From: Bacteroidota bacterium
GTDB taxonomy: Bacteria > Bacteroidota > Bacteroidia > NS11-12g > UBA9320
Direction of reading: 5' to 3'
Assembly (NCBI GenBank): GCA_024679565.1
Contig: JAIBDD010000016.1
Coordinates: 1 to 64,000, forward strand
DNA: 64,000 nucleotides
A model generated the notes under the pieces. That model had not been told where the DNA came from, did no database searches, and saw only the letters and a list, made by a program, of their open reading frames with translations. A program made the translations under genes and the position numbers. Shown in pieces: positions 37,463-48,800 of the stretch (positions are counted from its first letter, which is position 1; each line of letters begins with the position of its first letter).

Positions 37463-37792
37463 ATGACAATAAAGGAAGCACAAAAAAATATTGATACTTG
37501 GATTAATACAGTGGGCGTCAGGTATTTTAACGAGTTAACCAATACCGCGTTGTTAATGGAAGAAGTAGGTGAAGTTGCTCGACTGATGGCACGCATCTAT
37601 GGTGAGCAAAGTGCCAAAGAATCTGACCTAAAAAAATCGCTTCCCGACGAGTTAGCGGATGTCTTATTTGTTCTGATGTGTATTGCCAACCAAACTGGTG
37701 TGGACCTCACTTCTGCCCTTGAGAAAAATATTGAAAAAAAATCGCAACGCGACGACGACCGCCACCTTAACAACCCAAAACTAAAAAACTAG
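37463..37792 (+). CDS. MazG-like nucleotide pyrophosphohydrolase
   Basis: LTNTALLMEEVGEVARLMARIYGEQ...LPDELADVLFVLMCIANQTGVDL (ExxE..D MazG helices); ATG at 37463 preferred over upstream ORF start at 37304. Confidence 0.85.
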   Translation: MTIKEAQKNIDTWINTVGVRYFNELTNTALLMEEVGEVARLMARIYGEQSAKESDLKKSLPDELADVLFVLMCIANQTGVDLTSALEKNIEKKSQRDDDRHLNNPKLKN

Positions 37793-39075
37793 CGTTTTTC
37801 CATTGGGACCCAATCACGTGATACTGGTCCAGTGTAAATCTGACGTGGTCGGCCAATAGGTTGATTCTGGTCTCGCATTTCTTTCCACTGTGCTATCCAA
37901 CCAGGAAGACGACCCATGGCAAATAACACGGTAAACATTTCCACTGGGAATCCCATTGCTCGGTATATGATTCCAGAGTAGAAATCAACGTTAGGGAACA
38001 ATTTCCTTTCAGCAAAATACGGATCTGCCAAAGCTGTTTCTTCCAACTGTTTTGCAATATCAAGAACAGGATCGCTGATGCCCATTTTCTCCATGATATC
38101 ATCAGCTGATTTTTTGATAATCAACGCACGAGGATCGTAATTCTTATATACTCTATGTCCAAAACCCATTAAACGGAATGGATCATTTTTGTCTTTTGCT
38201 TTTTCAATAAAACGTTGTGCACCACCTCCATCATTCTTGATAGCCTCCAACATTTCTATTACTTTTTGGTTAGCACCGCCATGCAATGGTCCCCATAAGG
38301 CTGCAATACCTGCTGAAATACAAGCATACAGATTTGAATGTGATGACCCAACAATTCTTACAGTTGACGCCGAGCAATTTTGTTCATGATCCGCATGTAA
38401 GATGAGTAGCTTATTCATCGCTTCAACAAACACAGGATCAATTTCGTAATCTTCAGTGATATTTTTGAACGTCATGTTCAAAAAGTTAGAAGTATAATCC
38501 AACTTGTTTTGTGGGTAGATGATTGGGTGACCAACAGATTTTTTATGCAACATGGCCACAATGGTTGGCATTTTTGCAATTAAGCGTCTGATGGTTCTGT
38601 GTGTTTCAGCGTCAGATCTATTTGGATCTAAAGAATCAGGATAGAAAGACGACAAAGACGAGATCATGGCGGTAAGCTGTCCCATTGGATGCGAGCCTGT
38701 TGGCCAAGCTTTGAAGATATTCTCCATATCTTCATTCACCAATGTATGGTGTCTTATCTGGTGATCCCAATCTGCATATTCTGTTTCATTTGGCAATTCA
38801 CCATTAATCAACAGATACGCAACTTCTAGGAAAGTTGCATTTTTAGCAAGGTGCTCGATAGAATACCCTCTATGACGAAGAATTCCTTTTTCTCCATCTA
38901 AATAGGTGATACTACTGGTTGTGCTACCCGTATTTTTGAACCCAACATCAACAGTCACCGCACCTGTAGCTCCCCTTAGTTTGGAAATATCTAAACCTAT
39001 TTCCTTTTCTGAACCTTCAATTAAAGGTATTTCAACTTCTTTTCCTTGGAACGATAAATGGGCTGTTTTTGACAT
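37789..39075 (-). CDS. gltA: citrate synthase
   Basis: HADHEQNCSASTVRIVGSSHSNLYACISAGIAALWGPLHGGANQ, GFGHRVYKNYDPRA. Confidence 0.97.
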   Translation of the reverse strand: MSKTAHLSFQGKEVEIPLIEGSEKEIGLDISKLRGATGAVTVDVGFKNTGSTTSSITYLDGEKGILRHRGYSIEHLAKNATFLEVAYLLINGELPNETEYADWDHQIRHHTLVNEDMENIFKAWPTGSHPMGQLTAMISSLSSFYPDSLDPNRSDAETHRTIRRLIAKMPTIVAMLHKKSVGHPIIYPQNKLDYTSNFLNMTFKNITEDYEIDPVFVEAMNKLLILHADHEQNCSASTVRIVGSSHSNLYACISAGIAALWGPLHGGANQKVIEMLEAIKNDGGGAQRFIEKAKDKNDPFRLMGFGHRVYKNYDPRALIIKKSADDIMEKMGISDPVLDIAKQLEETALADPYFAERKLFPNVDFYSGIIYRAMGFPVEMFTVLFAMGRLPGWIAQWKEMRDQNQPIGRPRQIYTGPVSRDWVPMEKR

Positions 39076-39344
39076 CGAAATTATGGTGATTTTAGGTAGT
39101 GCGAAGTTACTCTTTTTTGGCCATTAATTTTTGGGTTGCTCAATAATTATTTTTATCCTTTAATACTGCTTCTGGTCCAAATGCAAAACGTTGATTTGCA
39201 AACAGATATACTTAGCAAAGCGCTAAGTCGATATGTGCATTAAATAGCAATTCGCACCAATACGAAAGTACTAACTATGATTACAATTTTTAGATAACTT
39301 TGTTTGCGCTACAATGGCGTTTTTTTTAGTTTAAACGAAATTCT

Positions 39345-40037
39345 TTGATGTCAGATAAAATCGAACAAATACTAACTGGACTTAATAACAAGGCAAATCT
39401 CAAACAAGATGTATATGGTCATTCGTTAGAAGTATTTAACGAGTTTAAAGCATGTGCGCTCAATGTGGTTGAGACATTGGCTCCAAAAATTTTAAGTAAT
39501 GCCCAAGGCGTCGAAATTAGTCTGAATAGCTTTGGTGATTTTGAATTTCACTTGAAATTTTCCGGCGACACAATTGTCTTTTTATTACACACCAATGTTT
39601 TTGCGTTCCCACCAAAACATGCAATCAATAAAAGTACATACGTGAAAGAAAACCCAAATCGAGGCTATTTTGGCATGATTCAGATATACAACTTCTTGAG
39701 CGATTCTTTAAAATACAATCGACTTGGCGATGAAGGCTATCTCCTTGCCCGTGTGTTTGTAAATAGCGAAAACGACTTTTATGTTGAAGGTAAGCGCCAA
39801 CTCGGGTTTTTATACAAAGAAATAGGCCGTCAAAAGTTAGAAAAAAAACACCGCCACAACATCATTGAACAATGTATGTTATACTGCTTAGATTTTGACT
39901 TATTCGTACCGCCAACAGACGCATTAAACCAAATTACAGTGCAACAGAAAAACTACTTTAACAACCCTTCTGGAATTGCTACCGGAAAGAGGCTGGGGTT
40001 TGAGGTTGTCAATACATTGAAAAATGAAACGAAATAG
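39345..40037 (+). CDS. conserved hypothetical protein
   Basis: Long ORF without a recognisable domain; TAACTTTG -7-like element at 39295-39302. Confidence 0.55.
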   Translation: MMSDKIEQILTGLNNKANLKQDVYGHSLEVFNEFKACALNVVETLAPKILSNAQGVEISLNSFGDFEFHLKFSGDTIVFLLHTNVFAFPPKHAINKSTYVKENPNRGYFGMIQIYNFLSDSLKYNRLGDEGYLLARVFVNSENDFYVEGKRQLGFLYKEIGRQKLEKKHRHNIIEQCMLYCLDFDLFVPPTDALNQITVQQKNYFNNPSGIATGKRLGFEVVNTLKNETK

Positions 40038-40776
40038 GGGAGAAATCTCATTCCTTATTGTGCTTAGTGTAACACTGCTTTTCGGCTGTGCTCAAAGACA
40101 TAGCCATATCCCAAGAGCACATCACTTGAACAATAAGCCCACCAAAATTGTGCGTTCAGGACATTATGTACGGCAAAACCAAAGGTTAGCCGTAACCACC
40201 CCTCAGCAAAAACTAGGAACCGAATTAGAAAAAGTAAATTCTTCTGTAGACCTCATGCCAACATCGAAACTGAGCGACGTGCTCCTTGAGTTAGATAATC
40301 TAAAAAAACCACTAAAGAAATCTCAATGGCGCAATGACTCAATCACCAAAGCAGACACACTTTCTCCTTACGACGTTGACCAGAAGCTAATAAAAGGTTC
40401 AGGAACAATGTTTGCCATTGCCTCAGGCATGAACGCCGCCCTGCTCATTACTCCTTTATACAATTACCTAAATATTGTACTTTTGCTAGGACTTGCTCTA
40501 CTTATCATAGGTTACTTTGTTTTCAAATTCGTTGAAAACACTAAGCAGAACAGAATTCAACCAATAAAATATCGAGCACAGAGTTACGCCAAGCTCAGTC
40601 AAATTAAAAAAGCGTTTAACATTCTAATGATTATCTCTGGTTCAGCATTTTCACTAGCGCTAATGACTGCGACACTTGGCTCCTTTGGCCTTCCAATATT
40701 CTTTTCAGCGATAGGTTTAATTGCCTTATTGGGAGGATTGATCGTCGGTTTAGTTTTCTTGATTATGGGCACTTAG
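40024..40776 (+). CDS. hypothetical lipoprotein with C-terminal TM segments
   Basis: Lipobox LLFGCAQ; overlaps upstream CDS by 14 nt; hydrophobic C-terminal segments. Confidence 0.55.
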   Translation: MKRNRGEISFLIVLSVTLLFGCAQRHSHIPRAHHLNNKPTKIVRSGHYVRQNQRLAVTTPQQKLGTELEKVNSSVDLMPTSKLSDVLLELDNLKKPLKKSQWRNDSITKADTLSPYDVDQKLIKGSGTMFAIASGMNAALLITPLYNYLNIVLLLGLALLIIGYFVFKFVENTKQNRIQPIKYRAQSYAKLSQIKKAFNILMIISGSAFSLALMTATLGSFGLPIFFSAIGLIALLGGLIVGLVFLIMGT

Positions 40777-41025
40777 AGCATCTATCCCTTTGGCTGTAAT
40801 TTGATAATAAAATGCTTCCATGTTATCCGAATCATATCCAATACTACGTACAAAACCACCATTGTCATTAAGTATCAATGGCGAAACCAGACCATCATGA
40901 AGTAAATTTTTTAAAATGTCCCCTACAATGTGGCGAGTTGTATTCATTCGGCACTCATCTACAATGTTGTTAAAGTGTTCTGGAAATAATAAAAGCTCCA
41001 AAACTGAAATAGAAAACTCATCCAT
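40750..41025 (-). CDS. small winged-helix-like hypothetical protein
   Basis: ILKNLLHDGLVSPL...FYYQITAKGIDAL resembles wHTH; overlaps 41018-42136 start by 8 nt. Confidence 0.5.
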   Translation of the reverse strand: MDEFSISVLELLLFPEHFNNIVDECRMNTTRHIVGDILKNLLHDGLVSPLILNDNGGFVRSIGYDSDNMEAFYYQITAKGIDALSAHNQEN

Positions 41026-42136
41026 GACTATACTTTCTTTGCTTCCATGTGTACGAATTAAACAAACTTAGCACTGCAATAGTAGAGATATAGATTGGAT
41101 GAATGAATTGTATTAACGCAACATATTTGAGTAACCTTTGTTGCTTAAAAAAGGTCAAGATTGATCCAAAAAACAAACAATCAATTATAGTTTTCGCAAT
41201 AAACACTATGGCTAACGATTGCCACAGATTCACATCATTCGACAAAACAGCAATTAATATGCTCAAAACGTAAATGGCATAAAATGCTGTCAACCCAATA
41301 ATATAGAAGTTATAACGAGCACCCTTAGCGTATTTAGTTTTTTTAGCCCACCTTATCCGTTGATTTAGGAATGAACTAACCGTTTTGGGTGGTGTAGTAT
41401 AAACCATCGCTTCTTGTTGTGTCACAAACGATATGTCATACCCCTTTTGAACAAATCGCTCTAATAAAAACACATCGTCTCCACTTGCAATCGATCGGTT
41501 GTCTGCATAACCTCCAACAGCCTTAAAGGATGCTTTACTGAACATCATATTGGCGCCATTGGCCAATACCGGTTTATTCCCTTTGATTAAAGATCCACCT
41601 AAAACAATCAGACTTATAAAATCCAGTTGCAAAAAGGATTGCCAAAGACCCTGTCGCAACTTAAACATCACTGGCCCTGCAGCAAACTGTGCATGATTGG
41701 TTCTACTCATGCTAGAAACCCAATTAGGCTCCATCACGCAGTCAGCATCACACATTAAAATGGTATCAAAGGACGCAGCTTCTACCCCTTCCTCAATTCC
41801 ATATTTTTTACCCTGTTTTTCGTCGCTTAATGAAAGGTGCTTCACCTGTATACCAGATACTAGAATCCATTGATCAATCAGACATTCAGACCCATCACTA
41901 GAGTGGTCGTTGACCAACACCAGTTCTATTTCTAACCCATCCAACTTCTGATTTTGGATAGCCATTAACAAATCTGGGAGTTCGCGTTCTTCATTCCTGT
42001 AAACGACAAGCAGTGATACAGGCTTTGGTTGATATGCTATTGATTCACTTTTACCACGTTTCCAATAGCGCATGACAAGCAAGATAATACATGCATAAAC
42101 AACAAATGAACTGAACAGTATTATACTAAGCATCAT
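41018..42136 (-). CDS. family 2 glycosyltransferase (membrane-associated)
   Basis: VSLLVVYRNEERELPDLLMAIQNQ, LVNDHSSDGS, MCDADCVMEPNW, QRIRWAKK. Confidence 0.9.
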   Translation of the reverse strand: MMLSIILFSSFVVYACIILLVMRYWKRGKSESIAYQPKPVSLLVVYRNEERELPDLLMAIQNQKLDGLEIELVLVNDHSSDGSECLIDQWILVSGIQVKHLSLSDEKQGKKYGIEEGVEAASFDTILMCDADCVMEPNWVSSMSRTNHAQFAAGPVMFKLRQGLWQSFLQLDFISLIVLGGSLIKGNKPVLANGANMMFSKASFKAVGGYADNRSIASGDDVFLLERFVQKGYDISFVTQQEAMVYTTPPKTVSSFLNQRIRWAKKTKYAKGARYNFYIIGLTAFYAIYVLSILIAVLSNDVNLWQSLAIVFIAKTIIDCLFFGSILTFFKQQRLLKYVALIQFIHPIYISTIAVLSLFNSYTWKQRKYSHG

Positions 42137-43107
42137 TTATTTCTGAACTTGTTTTGAGCTAAAAAGACCAACCCAATTAGACCAGGAACAATCAAATTAA
42201 CTATCCAAATAATAAATGAAATCAAGATAACTTCCGACTCCAATAAAACACTCGAAAACAAAAAGAGCATAATCAACCCTCTCACACCTATTTCGCTTAA
42301 GGCAATGGTTGGAACAATCGTCTGGATATAATAGTACACAGGTATGAGTCCTACAACAAGTATCGCCTCTTTACTGGATAGACCTCCAACAGTAATGATT
42401 AACACCCCTAACTGCGTGCAAAAAACGACATAGCGCAGTAATGACGACAAATAGGCTTTTGTTAATGCCTTTTTGGAAAAGGACGCCATTGAATCCCGAA
42501 ATTTCCCAAAGCGGTAAAACACTTTAATTCGGGTTAGAAGAGTGCCAGCAATTTCTGGCATCTTGTAATAGGCATAAAAACCAAAGAGTACGGTTAGACC
42601 AGCCAAAATCTGTGCCGTCAACAACCAATCCTTGGCAATCAGTTGACTTGCAAAAAACACGATTAAAGCACCACCGATTGTAATGGTAATGCATAGTTGC
42701 GACAAACTCCCTACGATACTGCTTGACACCGCTTGCTCGCGATATTTTTTCTCAACCACCCACATACGACCTGCGAACTCACCAACGCCGTTGGGTGTAA
42801 ACAAACCCAACGACACGCCCATTAATACGCCTTTCACCGCATTGTATTTTGAAATCTTAGTGGTATTAAGAAGTAATCGTCGCCATTTCAATGACTCAAT
42901 AAACCAGTTTAGTGGCATCAAAAGGAACACCAAAAGCAGTGAAGGCCAGATTTGAATAACGGTCTGCTTATACTCATTAAACAATGATACCGCCTGATGC
43001 CTGACAAATATTTCGTAGTAAAGAAATCCCAAGGCAATCAAAGCAACCAACCATTTGATAATGAGAATTCGTGTCTTGTGATTCTTATGGTTATTCAATA
43101 ATTGCAA
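42133..43107 (-). CDS. lysylphosphatidylglycerol synthase TM region / UPF0104-like flippase family
   Basis: Multi-TM; LLMPLNWFIESLKWRRLL, GVLMGVSLGLFTPNGVGEFAGR. Confidence 0.75.
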   Translation of the reverse strand: MQLLNNHKNHKTRILIIKWLVALIALGFLYYEIFVRHQAVSLFNEYKQTVIQIWPSLLLVFLLMPLNWFIESLKWRRLLLNTTKISKYNAVKGVLMGVSLGLFTPNGVGEFAGRMWVVEKKYREQAVSSSIVGSLSQLCITITIGGALIVFFASQLIAKDWLLTAQILAGLTVLFGFYAYYKMPEIAGTLLTRIKVFYRFGKFRDSMASFSKKALTKAYLSSLLRYVVFCTQLGVLIITVGGLSSKEAILVVGLIPVYYYIQTIVPTIALSEIGVRGLIMLFLFSSVLLESEVILISFIIWIVNLIVPGLIGLVFLAQNKFRNK

Positions 43108-43120
43108 CTACTTTTGACTA

Positions 43121-43705
43121 ATGTCCTCTCGCTTACTTGATACGGAATTCGACCGCATAATCCTTGGAATTGATCCTGGAACAAATATAATGGGATACGG
43201 TGTCTTGGGCTGTAAGAAGAAATCTATTCATTTAATTAGTATGGGCATCATTACATTGGGTCGGGTTGATTCACATGCATTAAAACTAAAAAAAATATTT
43301 GAGCGTACGTTGAGTTTAGTTGACGGTTACCATCCTGACGAAATGGCCTTAGAGGCTCCATTCTATGGCAAAAATGTTCAGAGCATGCTCAAGCTAGGTC
43401 GGGCTCAAGGCGTTGCTATGGCTGCTGGTTTATATCGAGATATCCCAATATTCGAATACGCCCCGAAACGAATCAAACAAAGCATTACAGGAAGCGGAAA
43501 CGCCAGTAAAGAACAAGTCGCCGGAATCCTAAAATCTTTATTAAAATTTGATGAAATCCCAAAGAACCTAGATGCTACAGATGGAATGGCTGCAGCCGTC
43601 TGTCATTATTTTCAAGGAGGCATTACCAGTGCCAAGCAACCCAATAAAAAGAACTACGGTAGTTGGGGTTCGTTTATTTCAGACAACCCTGATCGAATCA
43701 AGTAG
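43121..43705 (+). CDS. ruvC: Holliday junction resolvase RuvC
   Basis: [61 protein letters not shown]. Confidence 0.96.
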   Translation: MSSRLLDTEFDRIILGIDPGTNIMGYGVLGCKKKSIHLISMGIITLGRVDSHALKLKKIFERTLSLVDGYHPDEMALEAPFYGKNVQSMLKLGRAQGVAMAAGLYRDIPIFEYAPKRIKQSITGSGNASKEQVAGILKSLLKFDEIPKNLDATDGMAAAVCHYFQGGITSAKQPNKKNYGSWGSFISDNPDRIK

Positions 43706-44101
43706 CTATTTTAAACATGCTCTGATAGATGAGGCAATTTCCATCATCTCTTCATGCTCAAATTTCATTTTCTCTTGTGAAAAGTCAATATCCGCAACAT
43801 GATTAATTGGGACCAAGTGAATATGCGTATGCGGCACTTCTAACCCAATAACGGCGGTCCCGATACGTTTACACGGCACTGCTTCTTTAACCGCTTTAGC
43901 AACAATTTTGGAGAACATGTGTAACCCAGCGTATGTTTCATCATCCAGGTCAAAAATATAGTCAACCTCCTTTTTAGGGATAATCAACGTGTGTCCTTTG
44001 CGCAATGGAAAAACATCCAAAAACGCCAGAAAATCTTCAGTTTCAGCTACCTTAAAACATGGGATTTCACCTGCTACTATTTTACTGAATATACTTGACA
44101 T
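43706..44101 (-). CDS. HIT family protein
   Basis: SIFSKIVAGEIPCFKVAETEDFLAFLDVFPLRKGHTLIIPK and HTHIHLVP. Confidence 0.93.
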   Translation of the reverse strand: MSSIFSKIVAGEIPCFKVAETEDFLAFLDVFPLRKGHTLIIPKKEVDYIFDLDDETYAGLHMFSKIVAKAVKEAVPCKRIGTAVIGLEVPHTHIHLVPINHVADIDFSQEKMKFEHEEMMEIASSIRACLK

Positions 44102-44574
44102 TAAATCGTGATTTCTAGAATCTCAAATGGGATTACACCTGCTGGAACCGTAACTTCAGCAACCTCCCCAACTTTACAACCCATCAAACCTTTACCTATT
44201 GGAGACTTAATCGATATTTTCCCCTTTTTTAAATCTGCTTCTTTTTCAGCGACTATCGTATAGGTCATTTCCTTATTCACCTTTTTATTCAACACCCTGA
44301 CCTTACTTAATATTCCTACCTTAGACAAATCAAGAGTGCTTGGATCAATAACTCGTGAATTGCCTAACGACTCTTCCAGTTTAGAAATCTTAAGCTCTAA
44401 CAAGCCTTGCGCTTCCTTAGCCGCGTCGTATTCCGCATTCTCAGATAAATCACCTTTATCTCTTGCCTCTCCAATCTGCTTAGAAATATTGGGACGGTCA
44501 ACCGTCTTTAAGCGTTCGATTTGGTTTTTTAGGTTATCGAACCCCTCTTGCGACATATAGTTTATCTGTGACAT
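44101..44574 (-). CDS. greA: transcription elongation factor GreA
   Basis: EARDKGDLSENAEYDAAKEAQ and SPIGKGLMGCKVGE. Confidence 0.96.
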   Translation of the reverse strand: MSQINYMSQEGFDNLKNQIERLKTVDRPNISKQIGEARDKGDLSENAEYDAAKEAQGLLELKISKLEESLGNSRVIDPSTLDLSKVGILSKVRVLNKKVNKEMTYTIVAEKEADLKKGKISIKSPIGKGLMGCKVGEVAEVTVPAGVIPFEILEITI

Positions 44575-44593
44575 AATCGTTTCTTGTATTGTT

Positions 44594-44634
44594 TAAAAAA
44601 AGAAACATTGCAATGGCAAGGCCAATGCAATGTT
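44594..44634 (-). terminator. rho-independent terminator after the PorV/PorQ-family gene
   Basis: 14-bp stem with one mismatch (AACATTGCAATGGC-AAG-GCCAATGCAATGTT), poly-A on plus (44594-44600) = U-tract on minus. Confidence 0.75.
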
Positions 44635-44691
44635 CCGCAAAGTTATATATTTCTTTTTTAGTGCTGCAAAAGCACCTTTATCACATCTTAA

Positions 44692-45771
44692 TTAATCAAC
44701 TAAAATTCTTACACCTATACCGTGTGATCCTCCAAAAGGATTACTTGCTCGGTAAGAATAATCAACGGCAAACTTGTTGTCGTTGTTTTTACTCATAGGT
44801 AAGTCAATTGAAAAACCTGCTACCAATCCGGTTAATGCTGAAGTTCTTTCATCAACGTCGAAAATACCTTTCTCGTAGGCAAATGCTCCTCTAAGTTTAA
44901 GAATTTCTTTGTACCCAAACTCTAAGCCAGCTGTTACTTGATTACGTGTATACGAATTAGACGTAAAGTTTAAGGCAGCCGTTAATCGCTTGTTATAGGT
45001 TTCTTTGGTATCATCAAGTCTGAAGTCATAAGACGCTCCGATATTAATCAATGTAGGCAATCCAAATCCAGCAGTTCTAAACAAGAATGACTGTTGTACA
45101 TCGTTGTTAGGGTTAGTCGCTTTAAAGGTTACACCATCCCCGCTATAACTAGCATCTGGCCCAACGTTTTTCATACTAATCCCGAATTTGATATCATCCT
45201 TTTTCAATTTGTCTGACTTGTCGCTTGTTTCAGTATATTGAATACCTGCGTCAATCGCTATTCCTTGAACACTTGCGTTAGGGATTGCTTCAGAATGTAC
45301 TCTAACAAGTACCCCTCCTGATATCGTTTTGGTAAACTTTTTAGCGTATCCTAAGCCAATGTTTGTGTTTTGCGGATTGATAGTCCCTAATCCCCCATCA
45401 GGTTGCTCTACAGTTGTTACTTCAATTTCTCCAAGATCCATTGTCATAACAGTTAAAGCTAAAACTCCTTCTCCACCTAAAGATTGTGCAAATCCAAACG
45501 CGTTAATTTGAACGCCAGATCCAACTAACCAATTTGTGTTCGAAAAACCTAACTCAGTACGTTTCGCATGTGCTAAGCCCCCCATGTTAAAGAAAGATGC
45601 TTCTAGCCCTCTAATACTCGATTGAGCAGCCCAGCCTAAACCACTTGACATTGCCCATGGGTTTATCATCAATTGACTTGCTCCGGATTGTCCTATTCGA
45701 TCTGGATTACCAGCCATTGCAGCTAGCGATAAACTCGAAATCAGGATTACACTATATATTTTCTTAATCAT
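44692..45771 (-). CDS. PorV/PorQ family outer-membrane protein
   Basis: GASQLMINPWAMSSGLGWAAQSSIRGLEASFFNMGGLAHAKRTELGFSN signature of PorV/PorQ-type barrels. Confidence 0.78.
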   Translation of the reverse strand: MIKKIYSVILISSLSLAAMAGNPDRIGQSGASQLMINPWAMSSGLGWAAQSSIRGLEASFFNMGGLAHAKRTELGFSNTNWLVGSGVQINAFGFAQSLGGEGVLALTVMTMDLGEIEVTTVEQPDGGLGTINPQNTNIGLGYAKKFTKTISGGVLVRVHSEAIPNASVQGIAIDAGIQYTETSDKSDKLKKDDIKFGISMKNVGPDASYSGDGVTFKATNPNNDVQQSFLFRTAGFGLPTLINIGASYDFRLDDTKETYNKRLTAALNFTSNSYTRNQVTAGLEFGYKEILKLRGAFAYEKGIFDVDERTSALTGLVAGFSIDLPMSKNNDNKFAVDYSYRASNPFGGSHGIGVRILVD

Positions 45772-45807
45772 TTTCTTTTAATCTATATCAATATTGGTTT
45801 ACAATCC

Positions 45808-48800
45808 TTAGAACGAGTCTAAGTCTAACTCTCTCATTATCCCCATCCATTTGATGACTTTTTCACCTAGCTCACCTCCATCTACATGGATTAAGTAAGT
45901 ACCACTGGCGATTGGCACCTTAGCATTGTTTTTCAAATCCCAAGTGACTTCAGTCGATTTGTCGTCTTTAATAATTCGACGTACAAGACTCCCATCCACT
46001 GTGTAGATTGAAATCTTACACGTCTCTGGTAGGTTTGTAATTTTAACCTTGTTCTCAACCGGGTTATTTTCATACTCTGAGTAAGCAAAATATGGATTAG
46101 GTACAAGTCTAATCGTTTCCATTGCTTCTTTTCCAAACTCAGCACTTCGCTCAGCAAATACGGCCTGAGTGTTGAATGAATATCTTGGATTGTTTCTATT
46201 TTCGTTTTCAGCGGTCACATAATACTGATATGGCTTTTTAACGCGTAGTTTAAATGTCACTTCAGTTGGCGGAACTGGCATACCGTTGTTGTTCGTTTCC
46301 ATCTCATATCCATTGGCTAGGTATGAAGGCATCACCCACATCGCATGATATAGTACTTGTTGGTTTAACTCACGGAAATAATTATCTCCTGTTAACCCAG
46401 CCACTCTATCCATGTACGTTCTACAACCATCATACGCCGGTCCTGAAGGATATAAAGACTGCAGGTAACTACTATCTGTATCCATGATATAGATATAGTG
46501 TCTTCCTCCAAATCCTGCGTAGCCAGAACTATAGCTACCACCTTGATCAGTTGGGTTCCATTTTAAGTCTCTACCATTATTAAGTCCTTGGTAAGAATCT
46601 TCACCTAAAACAATATTTAAGCGTTCTCCAGTTTCAACGTTGATTGCATAACCAGGGAACCATGTTCTACCTTGTTCTGCAGCATTTTCACTGCCATCCT
46701 TATTAATAGAATTGTGTTTTCTTACTTCAAACTTAAGTGCACCACCTTGGTTAAGGTTTTCCTCTTCACCCAATTCCAACACTAAACACTGAGACCATTT
46801 TGATTCGTCTTTAGTAAACACCAAGTCGATGCTACTTAAGTTGTCCAAATTGTACCAGTGCGACGGAGGTTGTGTTCCTTGATACGCCACTCCTTGAACC
46901 AATGTGTAGTTTCTAGCAGGCTGAGGGCTTGCGTTAGAAGGAATATTCTTTGAAGCTAATCGGTAAGGGGCAATTCGTCCATCCCAAATTCTTTCATATA
47001 CTTCGAATCTGTCAATGGCTGTACCATTCTCATCTCTAAAATCATGTTCAGAATAATCTGGCGTTGCAATAGTAGAACCTTCTCTACCAGCACGTATCCA
47101 GTTAAACCAAGCTCCATTATCGATATCTGGTATAGCCGTTAACCATTGCTTACTGTTGTCTTCCCAGCTCACACTCCAGCCTATTAGACCATTGCTTTGA
47201 TCGACATCACTGTTACCAGGACCAACAACTTGCTTGATAGTTACTGAAAGGCCCCAATCGTTCAATTCGTTTTCAGTACTAATTGCAGTGATTAATTGCT
47301 CGTTTTCGTAATCAATCGTATAGTCAGAGAAAATTGTATCATTTGTCTCTGTGTTAATTAACATCCAATCTGTTGCATCGTCTACCAAACCATTCAATCT
47401 TCCAATTGGTGATGTTGCGCTAACATCTTCTCTCAATATTAACTCAAAGTTCCCTTTAGGTACTTTTAATGGATCTACAACTTTAATGTTAACCGGTCCT
47501 TGTCCGATTTCGTATTCTGGGAATTGTGTTCTTCCGTTGGCCAATATCTCATTAATTGAGGCTTCGGTCAACTCAAGATCAATGCCTCCATTTCCACGAC
47601 CTTCAAGTCGTACAAGTTTTGGTCCATCACCGTATTTACCATTCACCTTTAATCCACCTTCCTCAGGTTCTGGGTTATGCGGAATTACACTGAACTCCTG
47701 AATCTTTCTACCCGCTAAATACTCTAGCTCTCTATGACCAGGCAATGCTGCGTAAGACACAACCATAAAGTAATATGGCTTATGGTTAACTAATGTTTTG
47801 TTACTACCAATAGCAAAAGCATCTTCTGTAATGGATACAGAGTGAACTAACCCTGTGTTTTTTCCATCAATCATTAACTTAGGTAGCGGTTGACCTAAAG
47901 CTTCATCAAAAGGTTGGTTAACCAACCTTGTGATACTATCGTCTAGGTCACAAGCAAAAACTTCTCTTGCCTTATCAATATCTTCTAAATCACCTGTTCC
48001 TACAGATGCGTTTTTAAGTTGGTAAATTCTATATCCTTGAAAAACATAAGTAACCGGTTGACCGTCACTAATCGTTACTTCCTTATATGCTTCAATTCTT
48101 TTCGTGTCGTTAAATAATAACACTACTTCATTGCTCAACTCTTGAGCCTCAACAATAGGAGCATCAGGACCATCAAGAATATCAAAACAGTTATCAAATA
48201 ATTCTTGTGCCTTTCTACTACTTGCTTTCAATAAATCAAGAGAACCAGTAGCGCCACCAGAACTAGCTTTAGCCCAAACAACACCAACAGTAATCTTATT
48301 TACTGCACCTTGCTTAAGTGTAAAAGGTCCAGAAGTTTGCAGGAATCTTCTATCTGCAGGTGTATTACCTGATGTAGTTTCTGACCAGTCTTGATTACTA
48401 TTTGGATCAGATTTACCTGGGAATATATAATCGGTACAATTACTTCCAGTTCTGCCGTTTGCTTCGTCTCTCGTTAAACAGTCACCATTTTTCCAAAGTC
48501 CTCTTAAGTAATTGTAGTAATGGATTGGCGTTTGTGGATTTCCAAAATTCGTAAAATCATTATCATAGTAAACGAACTTAGACATTCCTAGTTCGAACAA
48601 AGTATCGACGCCGTTGATGGTTGTATCTTTCTTAGGTCCTTCAAAGAAATCTACACCAATTGATGGAGGGTTCAATCCATATCCTAAGATACCTTCATCA
48701 TTGTCATCTCCATTGTAACAAAACCCTAAACTTAATCCAACATCGCAACCAACATAATCGTCAGAGTAGTTACCCAAATCGGGATCCACCCATTGACCAA

